Below are positions 18,801-27,011 of a stretch of DNA of 64,000 nt, piece by piece (the first letter of the stretch is position 1; every line of letters starts with the position of its first letter). The notes below the pieces were generated by a model. It was not told the DNA's origin and did not search any database. It saw only the letters and a list, made by a program, of their open reading frames with translations. The translations under genes were made by a program, and so were the position numbers. Origin of the DNA: Nocardia arthritidis (GTDB taxonomy: Bacteria; Actinomycetota; Actinomycetes; Mycobacteriales; Mycobacteriaceae); assembly GCF_011801145.1 (NCBI RefSeq), contig NZ_CP046172.1, forward strand, positions 6,882,001 to 6,946,000, given 5' to 3'.

Positions 18801-20532
18801 CGGCGAGCACCACGAGCGTCGTCCACACCGCGGCGTCATCGATATCGTCGGGCAGCTGCCAAGCTTGCCGGACAACGTCTTTGCGGCCCGCCACGCGCCG
18901 GGTGAACAGGCCCGCCCGGTCCAGCGCGGACTCGTCGTGATGGCGATAGTCCCAGACCCCGAGGGCGAAGAGCATGCTGCTCTGACCGAGGCTGTAGCCG
19001 AATCCCCCGTGCACGGGAACCTCGAGGATGTCACGCAGCAGCCGGGTGTGCAGCAGACCGAAGGTGACGCCGGTCGTCAGCAGGCCGGGCATGTCCTGCA
19101 GGATCGTCGCCTCGTGCCGCATGAGCCCGCGACGGTCCAGGCCCGCGACCGAACGCGGATACAGGAACTCCTGGCGCAGCGGCATCGTGAACTCGCCGCT
19201 GTCCAGTACGGTCCACAGACCGGGGAAGAGCCGGAACAGATCTCGTCCCATGCCGGGGTAGGTCGAGAACACGCCGGGATAGACGAAGGCGACCCCGCCG
19301 CCGGGCCCCAACGGCCTACCGGTGCAGTAACTTCCCGACGGTGTGGCCCATTCCCCCTGCGCGGCAATCACTTCGGGCAGATCGCGCGCCGCGGCCTGCA
19401 ATTCCTTGCGCAACCGCCCGCCATCGGAGCCGACGAGGACCGCGGCAAAACGACCGACACCGCCGGATGCGGCTCGGGCCGCGCACATCTCGACGGGGTC
19501 GGCGCCGATCGCCAACTCCGCCAGGCAATCCCGCGCCGCCTCGGCCAGATCCGCACCGGTGTAGGCGGATAGGCGCAGCAGCAACGGACCACCGCCCGCG
19601 ACCCAGGCGAGGGGCGTGTCGTATCCCCGGGCACCCCTCCCCGACAAGACGGCGTGCACCGTCCCTGCCGCACCGACGGCGTGCACCGCCGCGTAACGCC
19701 GGGGCTCGCTGTTCGGCAGCCAGGGCTGCGCGTCCTCGATCCGGCACAGCGTGCTCTCGGCGACGACGTCCTGGTCGAGCGAAAACCCTTGCGGGGTAGC
19801 GGGAAATTCCGCGTGGTAGAGGCAGCGCGCCGCGCCCGCGAGCGCACCGAGCACGGTTCGCGTCGCCCCGCCGATCACCGTGGTCCGCGTTCGCCCGCGA
19901 TAGGTGTCGATGGGCGCTATCGAGGCGAGCCCCGCGGCGTCCAGATCGGCGACCTCCAGATACCCCACCTGTTCCGGATTAATACCCGCCCGCGCCAGTG
20001 CCGCGCGTGCCGCATCCTTTCCGTCCACGAGGACGTCGAGGGTGGCGTACCGCAGGTCGGCGGCGCCGGAACGGACCGGCGTCAGCACCATCGCCACTGC
20101 CTCCCATGGCCCCCGCTCACCGACCACGACCGCCTCGACAGCGTTGTCGGACAACAGAACTCGGGCGCGAAACAGCGCGGCGGCACCCGCCGGGAAGACC
20201 TCGGCGGGGCCCGCGAAACCAGAGCTGGCGGCAAGACGGCGGGCGGCGTCGCGATCCACACCGACCAGCACCACCGCGACACCGGGCGCGGTGGCACCCG
20301 CCCCGGTATCGATGCGGCCGATCCCCGCGTCGGCGAGCGCCTCGTCGACGGCCGAGCCGAGCGTCACCACCATTTCGTCATCCCGGTGCACGCCGGGATC
20401 CGTCCGGTCGGGCCCCGACGATCGCCGGGTGTCCTGTTCGAATCGCCGAAATCCGATGCCCGCGATACGGATTCGTTGCTCGTTCGATTCAGGCTGCTCG
20501 TTCGATTCAGGCTGCTCGTTCGATTCAGGCAT
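15841..20532 (-). CDS. Pfa-type synthase subunit: KS-like/AT/DH/DH (PfaB/PfaC-like)
   Basis: A 1563-aa subunit. Residues about 15-330 resemble a ketosynthase or chain-length-factor fold without the catalytic Cys region. Residues about 415-720 are an acyltransferase (VAFVYPGVFSTYPGMGRDLF; nucleophile in GYSLGQ near residue 512). A linker at about 820-900 contains REP-derived repeats. Two FabA-like hot-dog dehydratase regions follow, the second with FSCHFPGDPVMPGSLGVEA near residue 1460. Marine PUFA systems split these domains between PfaB and PfaC. The start is ATG 20532 (MPESNEQ), overlapping the upstream stop by 8 bases; an 18-bp unit encoding PESNEQ is repeated three times at the N-terminus. 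It probably supplies acyl transfer and the two dehydration/isomerisation activities. The catalytic KS is in the partner subunit. Confidence 0.85.
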   Translation of the reverse strand: MPESNEQPESNEQPESNEQRIRIAGIGFRRFEQDTRRSSGPDRTDPGVHRDDEMVVTLGSAVDEALADAGIGRIDTGAGATAPGVAVVLVGVDRDAARRLAASSGFAGPAEVFPAGAAALFRARVLLSDNAVEAVVVGERGPWEAVAMVLTPVRSGAADLRYATLDVLVDGKDAARAALARAGINPEQVGYLEVADLDAAGLASIAPIDTYRGRTRTTVIGGATRTVLGALAGAARCLYHAEFPATPQGFSLDQDVVAESTLCRIEDAQPWLPNSEPRRYAAVHAVGAAGTVHAVLSGRGARGYDTPLAWVAGGGPLLLRLSAYTGADLAEAARDCLAELAIGADPVEMCAARAASGGVGRFAAVLVGSDGGRLRKELQAAARDLPEVIAAQGEWATPSGSYCTGRPLGPGGGVAFVYPGVFSTYPGMGRDLFRLFPGLWTVLDSGEFTMPLRQEFLYPRSVAGLDRRGLMRHEATILQDMPGLLTTGVTFGLLHTRLLRDILEVPVHGGFGYSLGQSSMLFALGVWDYRHHDESALDRAGLFTRRVAGRKDVVRQAWQLPDDIDDAAVWTTLVVLADAAAVRAAVEEFDRVYLTQVNAPREVVIAGDPAQCRALADRLGCPSAKGPTAVAMHCAMVDSEFADMVELNMHPILDQASDLVLLTTFDYDRVDASDQRRLAEHTAEALRRPVDFPRLVRAAHDRGLRYFIDIGPGASCTRWIDDSLADADHLAVAIDRRGMPLGTALAHALARLASHGLPLDLGRLFDSGAGVEPMHITIRSGGAPQPGADEVITFDGEPFRYPVAIPTPEGIAQLNAISLSPQGISPSPRRKPGSVTALERSNSADRTTGQLDSGVRRDDGMAGLDSGVRRDDGMAGLDSGVRRNYGMAGLDSGVRRNYGMVAPDPSVHGNAGSVTNSVVNEAITNIAAATAQAHRALVLAHSQIQERALIELETARGTEQLEQTPQPRRPYLRRGWSKPWFKPLARTGRTALSAEDIDLLADGHLGAVFGAEWDQRADGCNPDIRLAYGGPRMLDEVTMIDRLGGPSGLGALTAGSGTAAPPDGPILVGAIQLLQVYAMYLGLHLVFSDARFQQPVGWNHHVSKHGQLTPDIGGIRYHAEIVDLTLLPRPTVVADVTVRAGDHLLLMIRDLALEVREKPGTPIGPGPGGSMPFLGRRNHRGEVSIGTELNIAHAGTGDLAIALGPEFAIYQGRQAPHIPIGDYQFVDRIQRLKGTRGELVPGAEMATEYDSAPESWYYQDNSFPGMPNCVYLETSLQAAILLGYHIGATLSVPDTDFAIRNLDGTATVLRPVDLCGKTIRHESVLLMHQAIPGAILERFAYRLYADGEPFYEGESLFGFFTEQALSQQLGLDAGRYRPPWLAERDGGLEAVASLPVSADDRWFRPQPGTGLRLADGHLRLIDEAKVVPGGGQFGQGYVWAARTIDPDDWYFSCHFPGDPVMPGSLGVEAVVQALQLYVIESGLADGIGPVTFEMPVGVPTGWRYRGQILRHDQEMTLDASIKEVRREPGRIVVIADASVWKPGLRIYQLTDIAVEVRTLGDPQ
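17833..17985. repeat. Four tandem 39-bp REP-like units inside the AT/DH gene
   Basis: Units start with CATCCCRT at 17833, 17872, 17911 and 17950 and share the core GCGGCGCACGCCGGAATCC. The 39-base period is a multiple of three, so the protein reads as 13-residue repeats (LDSGVRRDDGMAG, LDSGVRRNYGMAG). At 18034-18052 a REP-style hairpin CCCGGC-TTT-GCCGGG follows, encoding PRRKPGS. The pattern PRRKPGS...LDSGVRRDDG is the translation of a repetitive extragenic palindrome family. Here it lies in frame between the AT and DH domains. Confidence 0.8.
20375..20440. repeat. Single REP-like unit near the 5' end of the AT/DH gene
   Basis: TCATCCCGGTGCACGCCGGG followed by ATCCG repeats the core of the 39-bp units at 17833-17985. 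Translated on the minus strand it gives DRTDPGVHRDDEM, an in-frame insertion in the KS-like N-terminal region. Immediately upstream, at 20465-20532, are three copies of an 18-bp unit encoding PESNEQ. Confidence 0.6.
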
Positions 20533-22843
20533 CGGCGTGCCTCCTTGCGCTCGCGGCGAATTTCTCGGCCAATGCCGGGGCACACACCAACTCCATATCG
20601 CGGAACCGCAGCAGCAGGTGCCCGTCCCGGTCGTAGGCGGCGACGGTGCAGCCGACCTGCGGCGCGGCGCCGCTGAGTTCGCCCACCACGATGTAGAACG
20701 GCAGGTCATCGGGCAGCGGCCCGTAGAGTTCGGCCGCGCCGATACCGGCGGGCAGACAAGGCTGACCGAGGTGGCGCCGGATGTACACCTCGACGGCCTG
20801 CAACAGCACGTCGGCGAGCAACGGGTGGTACCGGTCCGTGCCGTAGGCGCCCGCCGCGAAGTTCGCCGCGGGCAGTTGAGCCCGGAACACCATCTCCTCG
20901 CCGTCGGCGAGCAGACCGCGCAGGCCGCGCAGCGACGGCCCGTGGAACAGCGTGCCGTCGGCGTACCAGTCGACGGCCTGTCCCCCGTCCAGGTCCGGCA
21001 GGCCGATCCGCCGCTCGACGCTGCCCACCAGCCGCGCCGTCGTCGCCCGGTATCGCGGCCTGTCTGCCTCGTCGGTGACCAGAACCGACGCCTCGCCGTC
21101 GGAATCGCCTACGCTCACGGTGAATTGGAGTGGCCCGGGAGGGGTGTCGAAGACGACTCCCTTGAGTACTTTGAAACCGGCCGCCGAACGAGGCTCGGAC
21201 CGCGGATCGACCTGGGTGACCACGTTGAGGATCGCACCGAGGGCCGCGGTCGCGGGCAGTACCGGGACGCCGTCGATGGCGTGATCGGCCAGCGCACGGC
21301 TGGACGCCACCGCGCCGAGCGACCGGTGCAGACACACCGGTCGATCCGGTGCGGGCACGGTGGGTGGCGGACCGGACAGCGGCGTCGACGGCCCGATCAC
21401 ACACACCAGGTCCCGGGACCGGGCCTCGGTCAGTTGCTCGGCGAACATCCGCGCACCGTCGGCGAGCGGAATGAGGGCCACCCCGCGCTCGCGGAACATC
21501 CGCTCGAGTTCCGGGCCGACCATACCGCCTGCCCAGGCTCCCCAGTTGATCGTCGTCACGGCCGTCGCGGGATTGCGTTGCCGCAGTGCGCAACCGAGAC
21601 GGTTGAGGGCCTCGTTGGCCACCGCGTAGGTGGCCTGCCCTGGATTTCCGAAAACGCCCGCGACCGAGCCGAAGAGAATCGCGTGCCGCAATCGAGTGGT
21701 GTCGACGGCGTCCAGGAGTGCCTGCCAGCCAACGATTTTCGGGCCGAACACCCGGGCGATCGCCTCGGCGGACAGTTCATCGATCAGCTGATCGGCCAAC
21801 ACCCCGGCACCGTGGACGATACCGGTGACGCGGTCGCGGTAGGGCGCCAGCGCCGCGGACAGTGCGACCGCGTCGGTGACATCGACCACGAGATACTCGA
21901 CCGGCGCACCGTGCGCGCGCACCGCCGCGAGAGTCTCGCGGATCTCACGCTGGGCCAGCAGATCGGCTCGAACACGCTGCACCGCACGCGGATTCGTCTC
22001 GAGTCCGGCGGCCTTGCGCTGTCTGGCGATCGTCGCCATCAATGCCTCGGCGGGCACACCACGCGCCCATTCCGGTTCGTCGGTCAGCTCGGTCCGGCCC
22101 AGTAGCAGCAACCCGCTGTGGAATCGGGCCGCGAGTTCCACGGCGCAGGCGGCGGTGACACCGCGCGCGCCGCCGGTGACCACGAACAGGTCGGCCGCGG
22201 TCGGCTCGGCGACCGGGCCCGCGGCCGTCAGCGGATCACCGGCCGTTTCCACGAATTCGAGGCCGCGCCGACTCTCCGCATCGCGGTAGCCGACCTGCCG
22301 CGGCTCGATTCGCGCGTCATTCAATTCGGCGACAAGGAGATTCGCGGCGGCTCGGTCGGCGAGCGCGCCCGCGAAATCGACCTGGCGGCAGAACAGGCCC
22401 GGCGCCTCCACGGCGAGTACCTTCACCAAGCCGCCGATACCGCCGACCATCGCGGCCGCGTCGTCGGTGGTATTCGACATTCCGAACGCGCCGTCGAGCC
22501 TGGTGACCACGAGAAACGCGGCCCGCCCGCCGCCCGCCGCGGACCGTTCGAGCGTGGACTTGGCCGCGCGAGCGAGCAGCAGCGCCTCGGTCAACGCGGC
22601 CGCGGGCTCGTCGGCCGGAGCGGTCGGCGCGAACCAGGCGACGAGGTCGAACCGGTCCATCGCGTCGCCGTCGCGGTGCACGGTCCATCCGGCGACGCGC
22701 AGTGCGGCGGCGAATTCGTCGGCCAGCGTGGAATTTTCGCCCGCGAGCAGCGCCGATGGCCGATCCGGGAAGAGCCCCTCTCGCCAGTCGGGAAATGGCA
22801 GTTCGCCGAGGCACGCGAACGACCGCCCGATCAGGCTTTTGGG
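20525..22843 (-). CDS. pfaA: KR-DH part of the PfaA-like synthase, in the -1 frame
   Basis: About 770 residues. A ketoreductase (Rossmann motif FVVTGGARGVTAACAVELA; GIVHGAGVLADQ; ILFGSVAGVFGNPGQATYA with Ser and Tyr) is followed by a hot-dog/PS-DH region (LADHAIDGVPVLPATAALGA, HGPSLRGL). This is the normal C-terminal half of PfaA. The frame contains no ATG before residue M of MDRFDLV (about 22661) although the fold starts earlier. It continues smoothly from the ACP linker of the upstream frame after a -1 shift at 22837-22843. A CTG at 22834 overlapping the TGA is the only start-like codon at the junction. Joined, the protein would be 2155 aa. It may be a sequencing indel, a programmed frameshift, or a separate subunit with a weak start. 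Confidence 0.75.
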   Translation of the reverse strand, partial: PKSLIGRSFACLGELPFPDWREGLFPDRPSALLAGENSTLADEFAAALRVAGWTVHRDGDAMDRFDLVAWFAPTAPADEPAAALTEALLLARAAKSTLERSAAGGGRAAFLVVTRLDGAFGMSNTTDDAAAMVGGIGGLVKVLAVEAPGLFCRQVDFAGALADRAAANLLVAELNDARIEPRQVGYRDAESRRGLEFVETAGDPLTAAGPVAEPTAADLFVVTGGARGVTAACAVELAARFHSGLLLLGRTELTDEPEWARGVPAEALMATIARQRKAAGLETNPRAVQRVRADLLAQREIRETLAAVRAHGAPVEYLVVDVTDAVALSAALAPYRDRVTGIVHGAGVLADQLIDELSAEAIARVFGPKIVGWQALLDAVDTTRLRHAILFGSVAGVFGNPGQATYAVANEALNRLGCALRQRNPATAVTTINWGAWAGGMVGPELERMFRERGVALIPLADGARMFAEQLTEARSRDLVCVIGPSTPLSGPPPTVPAPDRPVCLHRSLGAVASSRALADHAIDGVPVLPATAALGAILNVVTQVDPRSEPRSAAGFKVLKGVVFDTPPGPLQFTVSVGDSDGEASVLVTDEADRPRYRATTARLVGSVERRIGLPDLDGGQAVDWYADGTLFHGPSLRGLRGLLADGEEMVFRAQLPAANFAAGAYGTDRYHPLLADVLLQAVEVYIRRHLGQPCLPAGIGAAELYGPLPDDLPFYIVVGELSGAAPQVGCTVAAYDRDGHLLLRFRDMELVCAPALAEKFAASARRHADA
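22831..22843 (-). other. Slippery heptamer CCCAAAA at the pfaA frame junction
   Basis: The coding strand reads GCC CCA AAA GCC TGA. This contains C-CCA-AAA in zero frame, an X-XXY-YYZ heptamer, one codon before the stop. A -1 slip gives CCC AAA AGC CTG ATC, which is exactly the frame of the KR-DH half. No strong downstream stem was confirmed by eye. Confidence 0.45.
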
Positions 22844-25800
22844 GCCGTCACCTCCCCCTCCTGCGCAGCGGGCGCGCTCGCCCCGGCGCCCGCGCTGGCG
22901 AGGAATCCGGCGATATCGTCGAGCGTGCGCAACTCCGTCACCGATTCGGGCGGAGCCTGGGCGATATCGGGGAACTGGTCGCGCAGCGCGCCCATGATCT
23001 CCACGTTCTTGATCGAGTCGATGCCGAGATCGGCTTCCATCTCCATCGTCGGCTCGAGCATTTCGGCCGGATAGCCGGTCTTCTCCGCGACGACCTGGAA
23101 AAGGAGCTGCCTGGCCGCGGCGACATCGCCGGGGCTCGCGGGTGCGGCGGTGGGCGCCGAGGCGGGAGCAGGCGCCGCCGAACTCGCCGGGGGTGTCGAG
23201 ATCTGTTCCGGCGCTGGGACAGGGATCGGAGCGGAAGGACCCGCGGGCACCGGAGCAGTCGCCGGGACGGCAGGCGCCGAAGCCGCAGGACCGGGCGAGA
23301 CCATGGTCGCCGAAGCAGCAGGACCAGGCGGGGCGATCGTCGCCGAAGCAGCAGGACCAGGCGGGGCGATCGTCGCCGAAGCAGCAGGACCAGGCGGGGT
23401 GGCGGTCGGCGAAGCAGCGGGAGCGGCCACCGGTGTGACAGGCGCCGCAGCGGCGGGAGCACCTACGGGGGCGGCAGGCGCCGGTGCCGCGGCAGTCAAG
23501 GCGGCCGGAGACGCGGCGATCGGTGTTGTCGGTTGCGGCGCTTGTGCCTCCGGGAACCCGCCTCCCACAACCGATTCGGTGTGCGGGGCCACACCTGCCA
23601 ACGCGCGCAGGACATCGCTGGCATGGGCGTGGGCCTTGCCGAGCGCGACGCTGTGTCCGGAGACGGCGGTGATGCTGTTGAGCACATCGCCGCGGGGCGT
23701 ACCACTGTCCACCTCGGTGCACAGCAGCGAGCTGAGCCGTTCACCGACCCGCAACTGCGCGTCGAGGAAGTCTCGATGCATCGCGAGATGTTCGCCGAGC
23801 ACACCGTGGATCGCCGACCCGGCGGGAGCGGGCGACGCGGCGGGAGCGGGCGACGCGGAGCTCACGGGCACCGGTGCGCCTTGGTCTGCGGCGTGGGAAG
23901 CCATGGTGGTCATGAGAACTCCGTTCTGGGGTCGAGATACCGGCCGAGGCGTCTCCGACGGTGTCGGGGTGGTCGCGGGCGCGGGATGGTGCTGATGACC
24001 GTTGCCGTGGGGGTGGCCGTCGATGGTGCGCTGGCCGTTGTCGTGCGAGTGGCCATTGGTCGAGTGGCCATTGGTATTGGTCGAGTGGCCATTGGTGAGG
24101 TAGCCGTTGCCGGTAACCGGACCCGCGGGCGGCGGGTCGGCGGCGATCCGGTAGCCGTCGTTCATGATCTGCTCGTATGCCCGTTTGCGTTCGGGCGGAA
24201 CATAATTCGCGCCGTTCATCGGAATCCGCATGCCCCTGCCCGCGGCGGCGGAGACTCGCGGCGCGGCATAGCGGTTGATGCCTTGGAGCGGAGCGCCGAG
24301 TACGAGTAGCCGCGCGGCCAGGCGCTTGATCGCCCGGTCGGAGTCGCCGCGTGGTCCACCGTCGGCGGCGAGCACCACTACGTCCGGATGCTCCTTCAGG
24401 ATTCGCCGGGTCAGCCCGGAAAGCACTACGCCGGGACCGAATTCGACGAATACTCGGAAGCCGTCGGCGTACATCCGCTCGACCTGCGGGGCGAATCGCA
24501 CGGCCCCGGCCAGCTGGCCGACGAGCGTATTCCGGTTGGCTTGCGGGTCGGCGCCGTACGCGGCATCGGCGAGGTTCGGGTACACCGGGAACTCGGGCTC
24601 CCGGATCTGGATCCGGGATACCGCTTCCCGGAAACTGTCGACCGCGTGCGCGACATACGGTGTGTGGAAGGCCGCGGCCACCGAGACTTCCCGGCACCGC
24701 ACCTCCGCGTCCGCACAGCTGCTCGCGAACGCCGCGATCGCCGCCGTACCGCCGCCGACCACCACCTGATCGGGCGCGTTGATGTTGCACACGAACACAT
24801 CCGACGCGCCGGCGAGCAACTCCTCGGCGCGTTGCTGTCCGCACTGCAGTGCCAGCATGGCGCCCGGATCGGTCGCGTCCGCGGGCCTGGACGCCATCGC
24901 CGCGCCGCGGGCCCTGGCCAGCTCGCGGAATTCAGCGGCCGAGACGCTGCCCGCGGCAAACAGTGCGGATAGTTCGCCGAAGCTGTGACCGAGCGCGCCG
25001 TCGGGCCGGAAGCCGAGTTCGGACAGGAAGGCGTACTGTCCCGCGGTGAGAGCGCCGATCGCGGGCTGCGCGTAATCGGTGCGCCGCAACGCGGCCTGCT
25101 GCGCGAGCCTGCCCTGCTCGTCGAATGCCACGGCCGGGAACACGATCTCGCCCAGCGGCTGGGTCGCGGTGAATTCGGCTGCCGCCGTGTCGAACTCGCG
25201 ACGCAACGGCGGCAGTGACAGCACCGCCCGCGCACCCATGCCCGGGTATTGGCTGCCCTGGCCCGCGAACAGTGCGGCCACTTTGACCGACCGGTCCGGA
25301 CCGAGCAGCGCGGATGCTCGGAAGAAAACCGCTTTGTCGATCTCGAACTCGGTGTCGGTGCCGAGCGAGCCCAGCCGCTCGACCGCCGCGGCGCGCAGCG
25401 CGGCCAGCTCCTCCTCGCTGTCCGCCACGATCGCGAGCCTGGCATGGTGCGCGGGCACCGGACCGGCGGAGCCGGAGTCGCCGCTTTCGAGGAGCCCGAT
25501 CAACGCGGCGACATCGGGTGCGTGCCAGCTGTGCACCGTCGAAATCCGGTGTGACACCGGAACATCCGCGGCGATCGGGTCGTACTCCTGAAGCACGCAA
25601 TGAAAGTTGGTGCCGCCGAAGCCGAACGACGACACCCCGGCCCGGCGCAGCGGCCTGGCCGGATCGGTGATCCACGGCCGCGCCTCGGAGTTGACCTGGA
25701 ACGGCGAGCCCGCGAAATGCTCGGCCGGGGTGTCGACATTGATGGTGGGCGGCAACACCTTGTGATGCAGCGCCAGCGCCAGTTTGATCATGCCTGCCGC

Positions 25801-26991
25801 GCCCGCGGCGGCCTTGGTGTGCCCGATCTGGGATTTGACGCTGCCGACCGAGACAAGGCGATTCGGATCGGCTCCTTCGCGATACATTTCGGCGAGCGCG
25901 GCGAATTCGGTCGCATCACCCACGGCCGTACCGGTGCCGTGACATTCGACCAAGCCGACTTGTTCGGGACCGAAACCGGCGTCGGCGTAGGCCCGCCGCA
26001 GCGCGACGAGCTGCCCGTCGCGCCGGGGAGCGTAGATACTCTTGAATTTGCCGTCGCTCGAACTGCCGATACCGCGCAGCGTCGCGTAGATCCGGTTGCC
26101 GTCGCGTTCGGCGTCGGCGAGGCGTTTGAACGCGAGCATGCCGATGCCCTCACCGACCAGCGTGCCGTCCGCCTCGTCGTCGAAGGGCCGGATCCGCCCG
26201 GACTTCGACAGCGCGGGCGTCTTCGAGAAGCACATGTACATGAGAATCGTGTTCTGCGCGTCGCATCCGCCGGTCAGCATGAGATCGGCTCGGCCGGAAA
26301 CCAATTCGTCCACCGCCAGCCGGACCGCGGCCAGCGAGCTGGCACAGGCCGCGTCGAGCGTGCAGTTGACCCCGCCGAAGTCGAATCGGTTGGCGATGCG
26401 GCCCGCGACCACATTGCCGAGCATGCCGGGGAACGAATTCTCTTCCCACGGCGCGAAATTCGACACATACTTCGCCGCGATCTCCTCGGCATCCCGATCG
26501 GTCAGTCCGCACGCGCGCGCCGCCTTCTTCAACTCCGGAGTCGCCAACCGCCCGCCCAGTGAGAAGGTGATCGAAGTGGCCCCGGTGACGCCGAGTGCGA
26601 CACCGGTCCTGGACGGGTCGTACCAGGCGGAATCGGGCGCACCCGCGTCCGCCAGCGTCTGTTTGGCGACCACCAGGCTCAGCAGCTGCACCACGTCGGT
26701 GACACCGATGGTGTTCGGTGGGATACCGAACTCCATCGGATCGAAATCCACCTTCGGCAGGAATCCGCCTCGCTTGCAATAGGTTTTGTCCGGCACGGAC
26801 GGATCCGGGTCGTAGAAGTCCGCGATCCGCCAGTGATCCTCGGGAACATCCTCGATGCAGTCGCGCGCCTCGACAACGTTGGACCAGAACTCGGACAGAT
26901 CCCGCGACTGCGGGAACAAGGCGCCGAGGCCGACGATCGCGATCGGCGTTTCGGACAGCGGCCGACCCAGCGAATGCTGCTCTTGTGACAT
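22831..26991 (-). CDS. pfaA: Pfa-type synthase: KS-AT-ACP (PfaA-like N-terminal part)
   Basis: 1386 residues in this frame. Ketosynthase at about 10-460 (IAIVGLGALFPQSRDLSEFW; active Cys in DAACASSL near 215; CHGTGTAVGD; KSQIGHTKAAAGAAG; FGFGGTNFHCV). Acyltransferase at about 560-870 (FAGQGSQYPGMGARA; nucleophile in GHSFGE near 667). An Asn/His/Gly-rich linker and 11-residue Pro/Ala repeats come next, then one ACP (phosphopantetheine Ser in GIDSIKN near 1326). PfaA proteins often carry several tandem ACPs, so a single ACP is at the low end. The start is ATG 26991 behind GAGGG. The TGA at 22831 ends the frame where PfaA normally runs on into KR and DH. It is the core chain-building module. Confidence 0.9.
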   Translation of the reverse strand: MSQEQHSLGRPLSETPIAIVGLGALFPQSRDLSEFWSNVVEARDCIEDVPEDHWRIADFYDPDPSVPDKTYCKRGGFLPKVDFDPMEFGIPPNTIGVTDVVQLLSLVVAKQTLADAGAPDSAWYDPSRTGVALGVTGATSITFSLGGRLATPELKKAARACGLTDRDAEEIAAKYVSNFAPWEENSFPGMLGNVVAGRIANRFDFGGVNCTLDAACASSLAAVRLAVDELVSGRADLMLTGGCDAQNTILMYMCFSKTPALSKSGRIRPFDDEADGTLVGEGIGMLAFKRLADAERDGNRIYATLRGIGSSSDGKFKSIYAPRRDGQLVALRRAYADAGFGPEQVGLVECHGTGTAVGDATEFAALAEMYREGADPNRLVSVGSVKSQIGHTKAAAGAAGMIKLALALHHKVLPPTINVDTPAEHFAGSPFQVNSEARPWITDPARPLRRAGVSSFGFGGTNFHCVLQEYDPIAADVPVSHRISTVHSWHAPDVAALIGLLESGDSGSAGPVPAHHARLAIVADSEEELAALRAAAVERLGSLGTDTEFEIDKAVFFRASALLGPDRSVKVAALFAGQGSQYPGMGARAVLSLPPLRREFDTAAAEFTATQPLGEIVFPAVAFDEQGRLAQQAALRRTDYAQPAIGALTAGQYAFLSELGFRPDGALGHSFGELSALFAAGSVSAAEFRELARARGAAMASRPADATDPGAMLALQCGQQRAEELLAGASDVFVCNINAPDQVVVGGGTAAIAAFASSCADAEVRCREVSVAAAFHTPYVAHAVDSFREAVSRIQIREPEFPVYPNLADAAYGADPQANRNTLVGQLAGAVRFAPQVERMYADGFRVFVEFGPGVVLSGLTRRILKEHPDVVVLAADGGPRGDSDRAIKRLAARLLVLGAPLQGINRYAAPRVSAAAGRGMRIPMNGANYVPPERKRAYEQIMNDGYRIAADPPPAGPVTGNGYLTNGHSTNTNGHSTNGHSHDNGQRTIDGHPHGNGHQHHPAPATTPTPSETPRPVSRPQNGVLMTTMASHAADQGAPVPVSSASPAPAASPAPAGSAIHGVLGEHLAMHRDFLDAQLRVGERLSSLLCTEVDSGTPRGDVLNSITAVSGHSVALGKAHAHASDVLRALAGVAPHTESVVGGGFPEAQAPQPTTPIAASPAALTAAAPAPAAPVGAPAAAAPVTPVAAPAASPTATPPGPAASATIAPPGPAASATIAPPGPAASATMVSPGPAASAPAVPATAPVPAGPSAPIPVPAPEQISTPPASSAAPAPASAPTAAPASPGDVAAARQLLFQVVAEKTGYPAEMLEPTMEMEADLGIDSIKNVEIMGALRDQFPDIAQAPPESVTELRTLDDIAGFLASAGAGASAPAAQEGEVTAPKA
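23273..23411. repeat. 33-bp tandem repeats in the pfaA linker
   Basis: The unit GTCGCCGAAGCAGCAGGACC plus 13 further bases starts at 23306, 23339 and 23372, with a diverged unit before 23306. On the coding strand it encodes 11-residue units such as APPGPAASATI, a flexible Pro/Ala linker just before the ACP. Confidence 0.8.
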
Positions 26992-27011
26992 CTGTTTCCC
27001 TCGAACTATCG

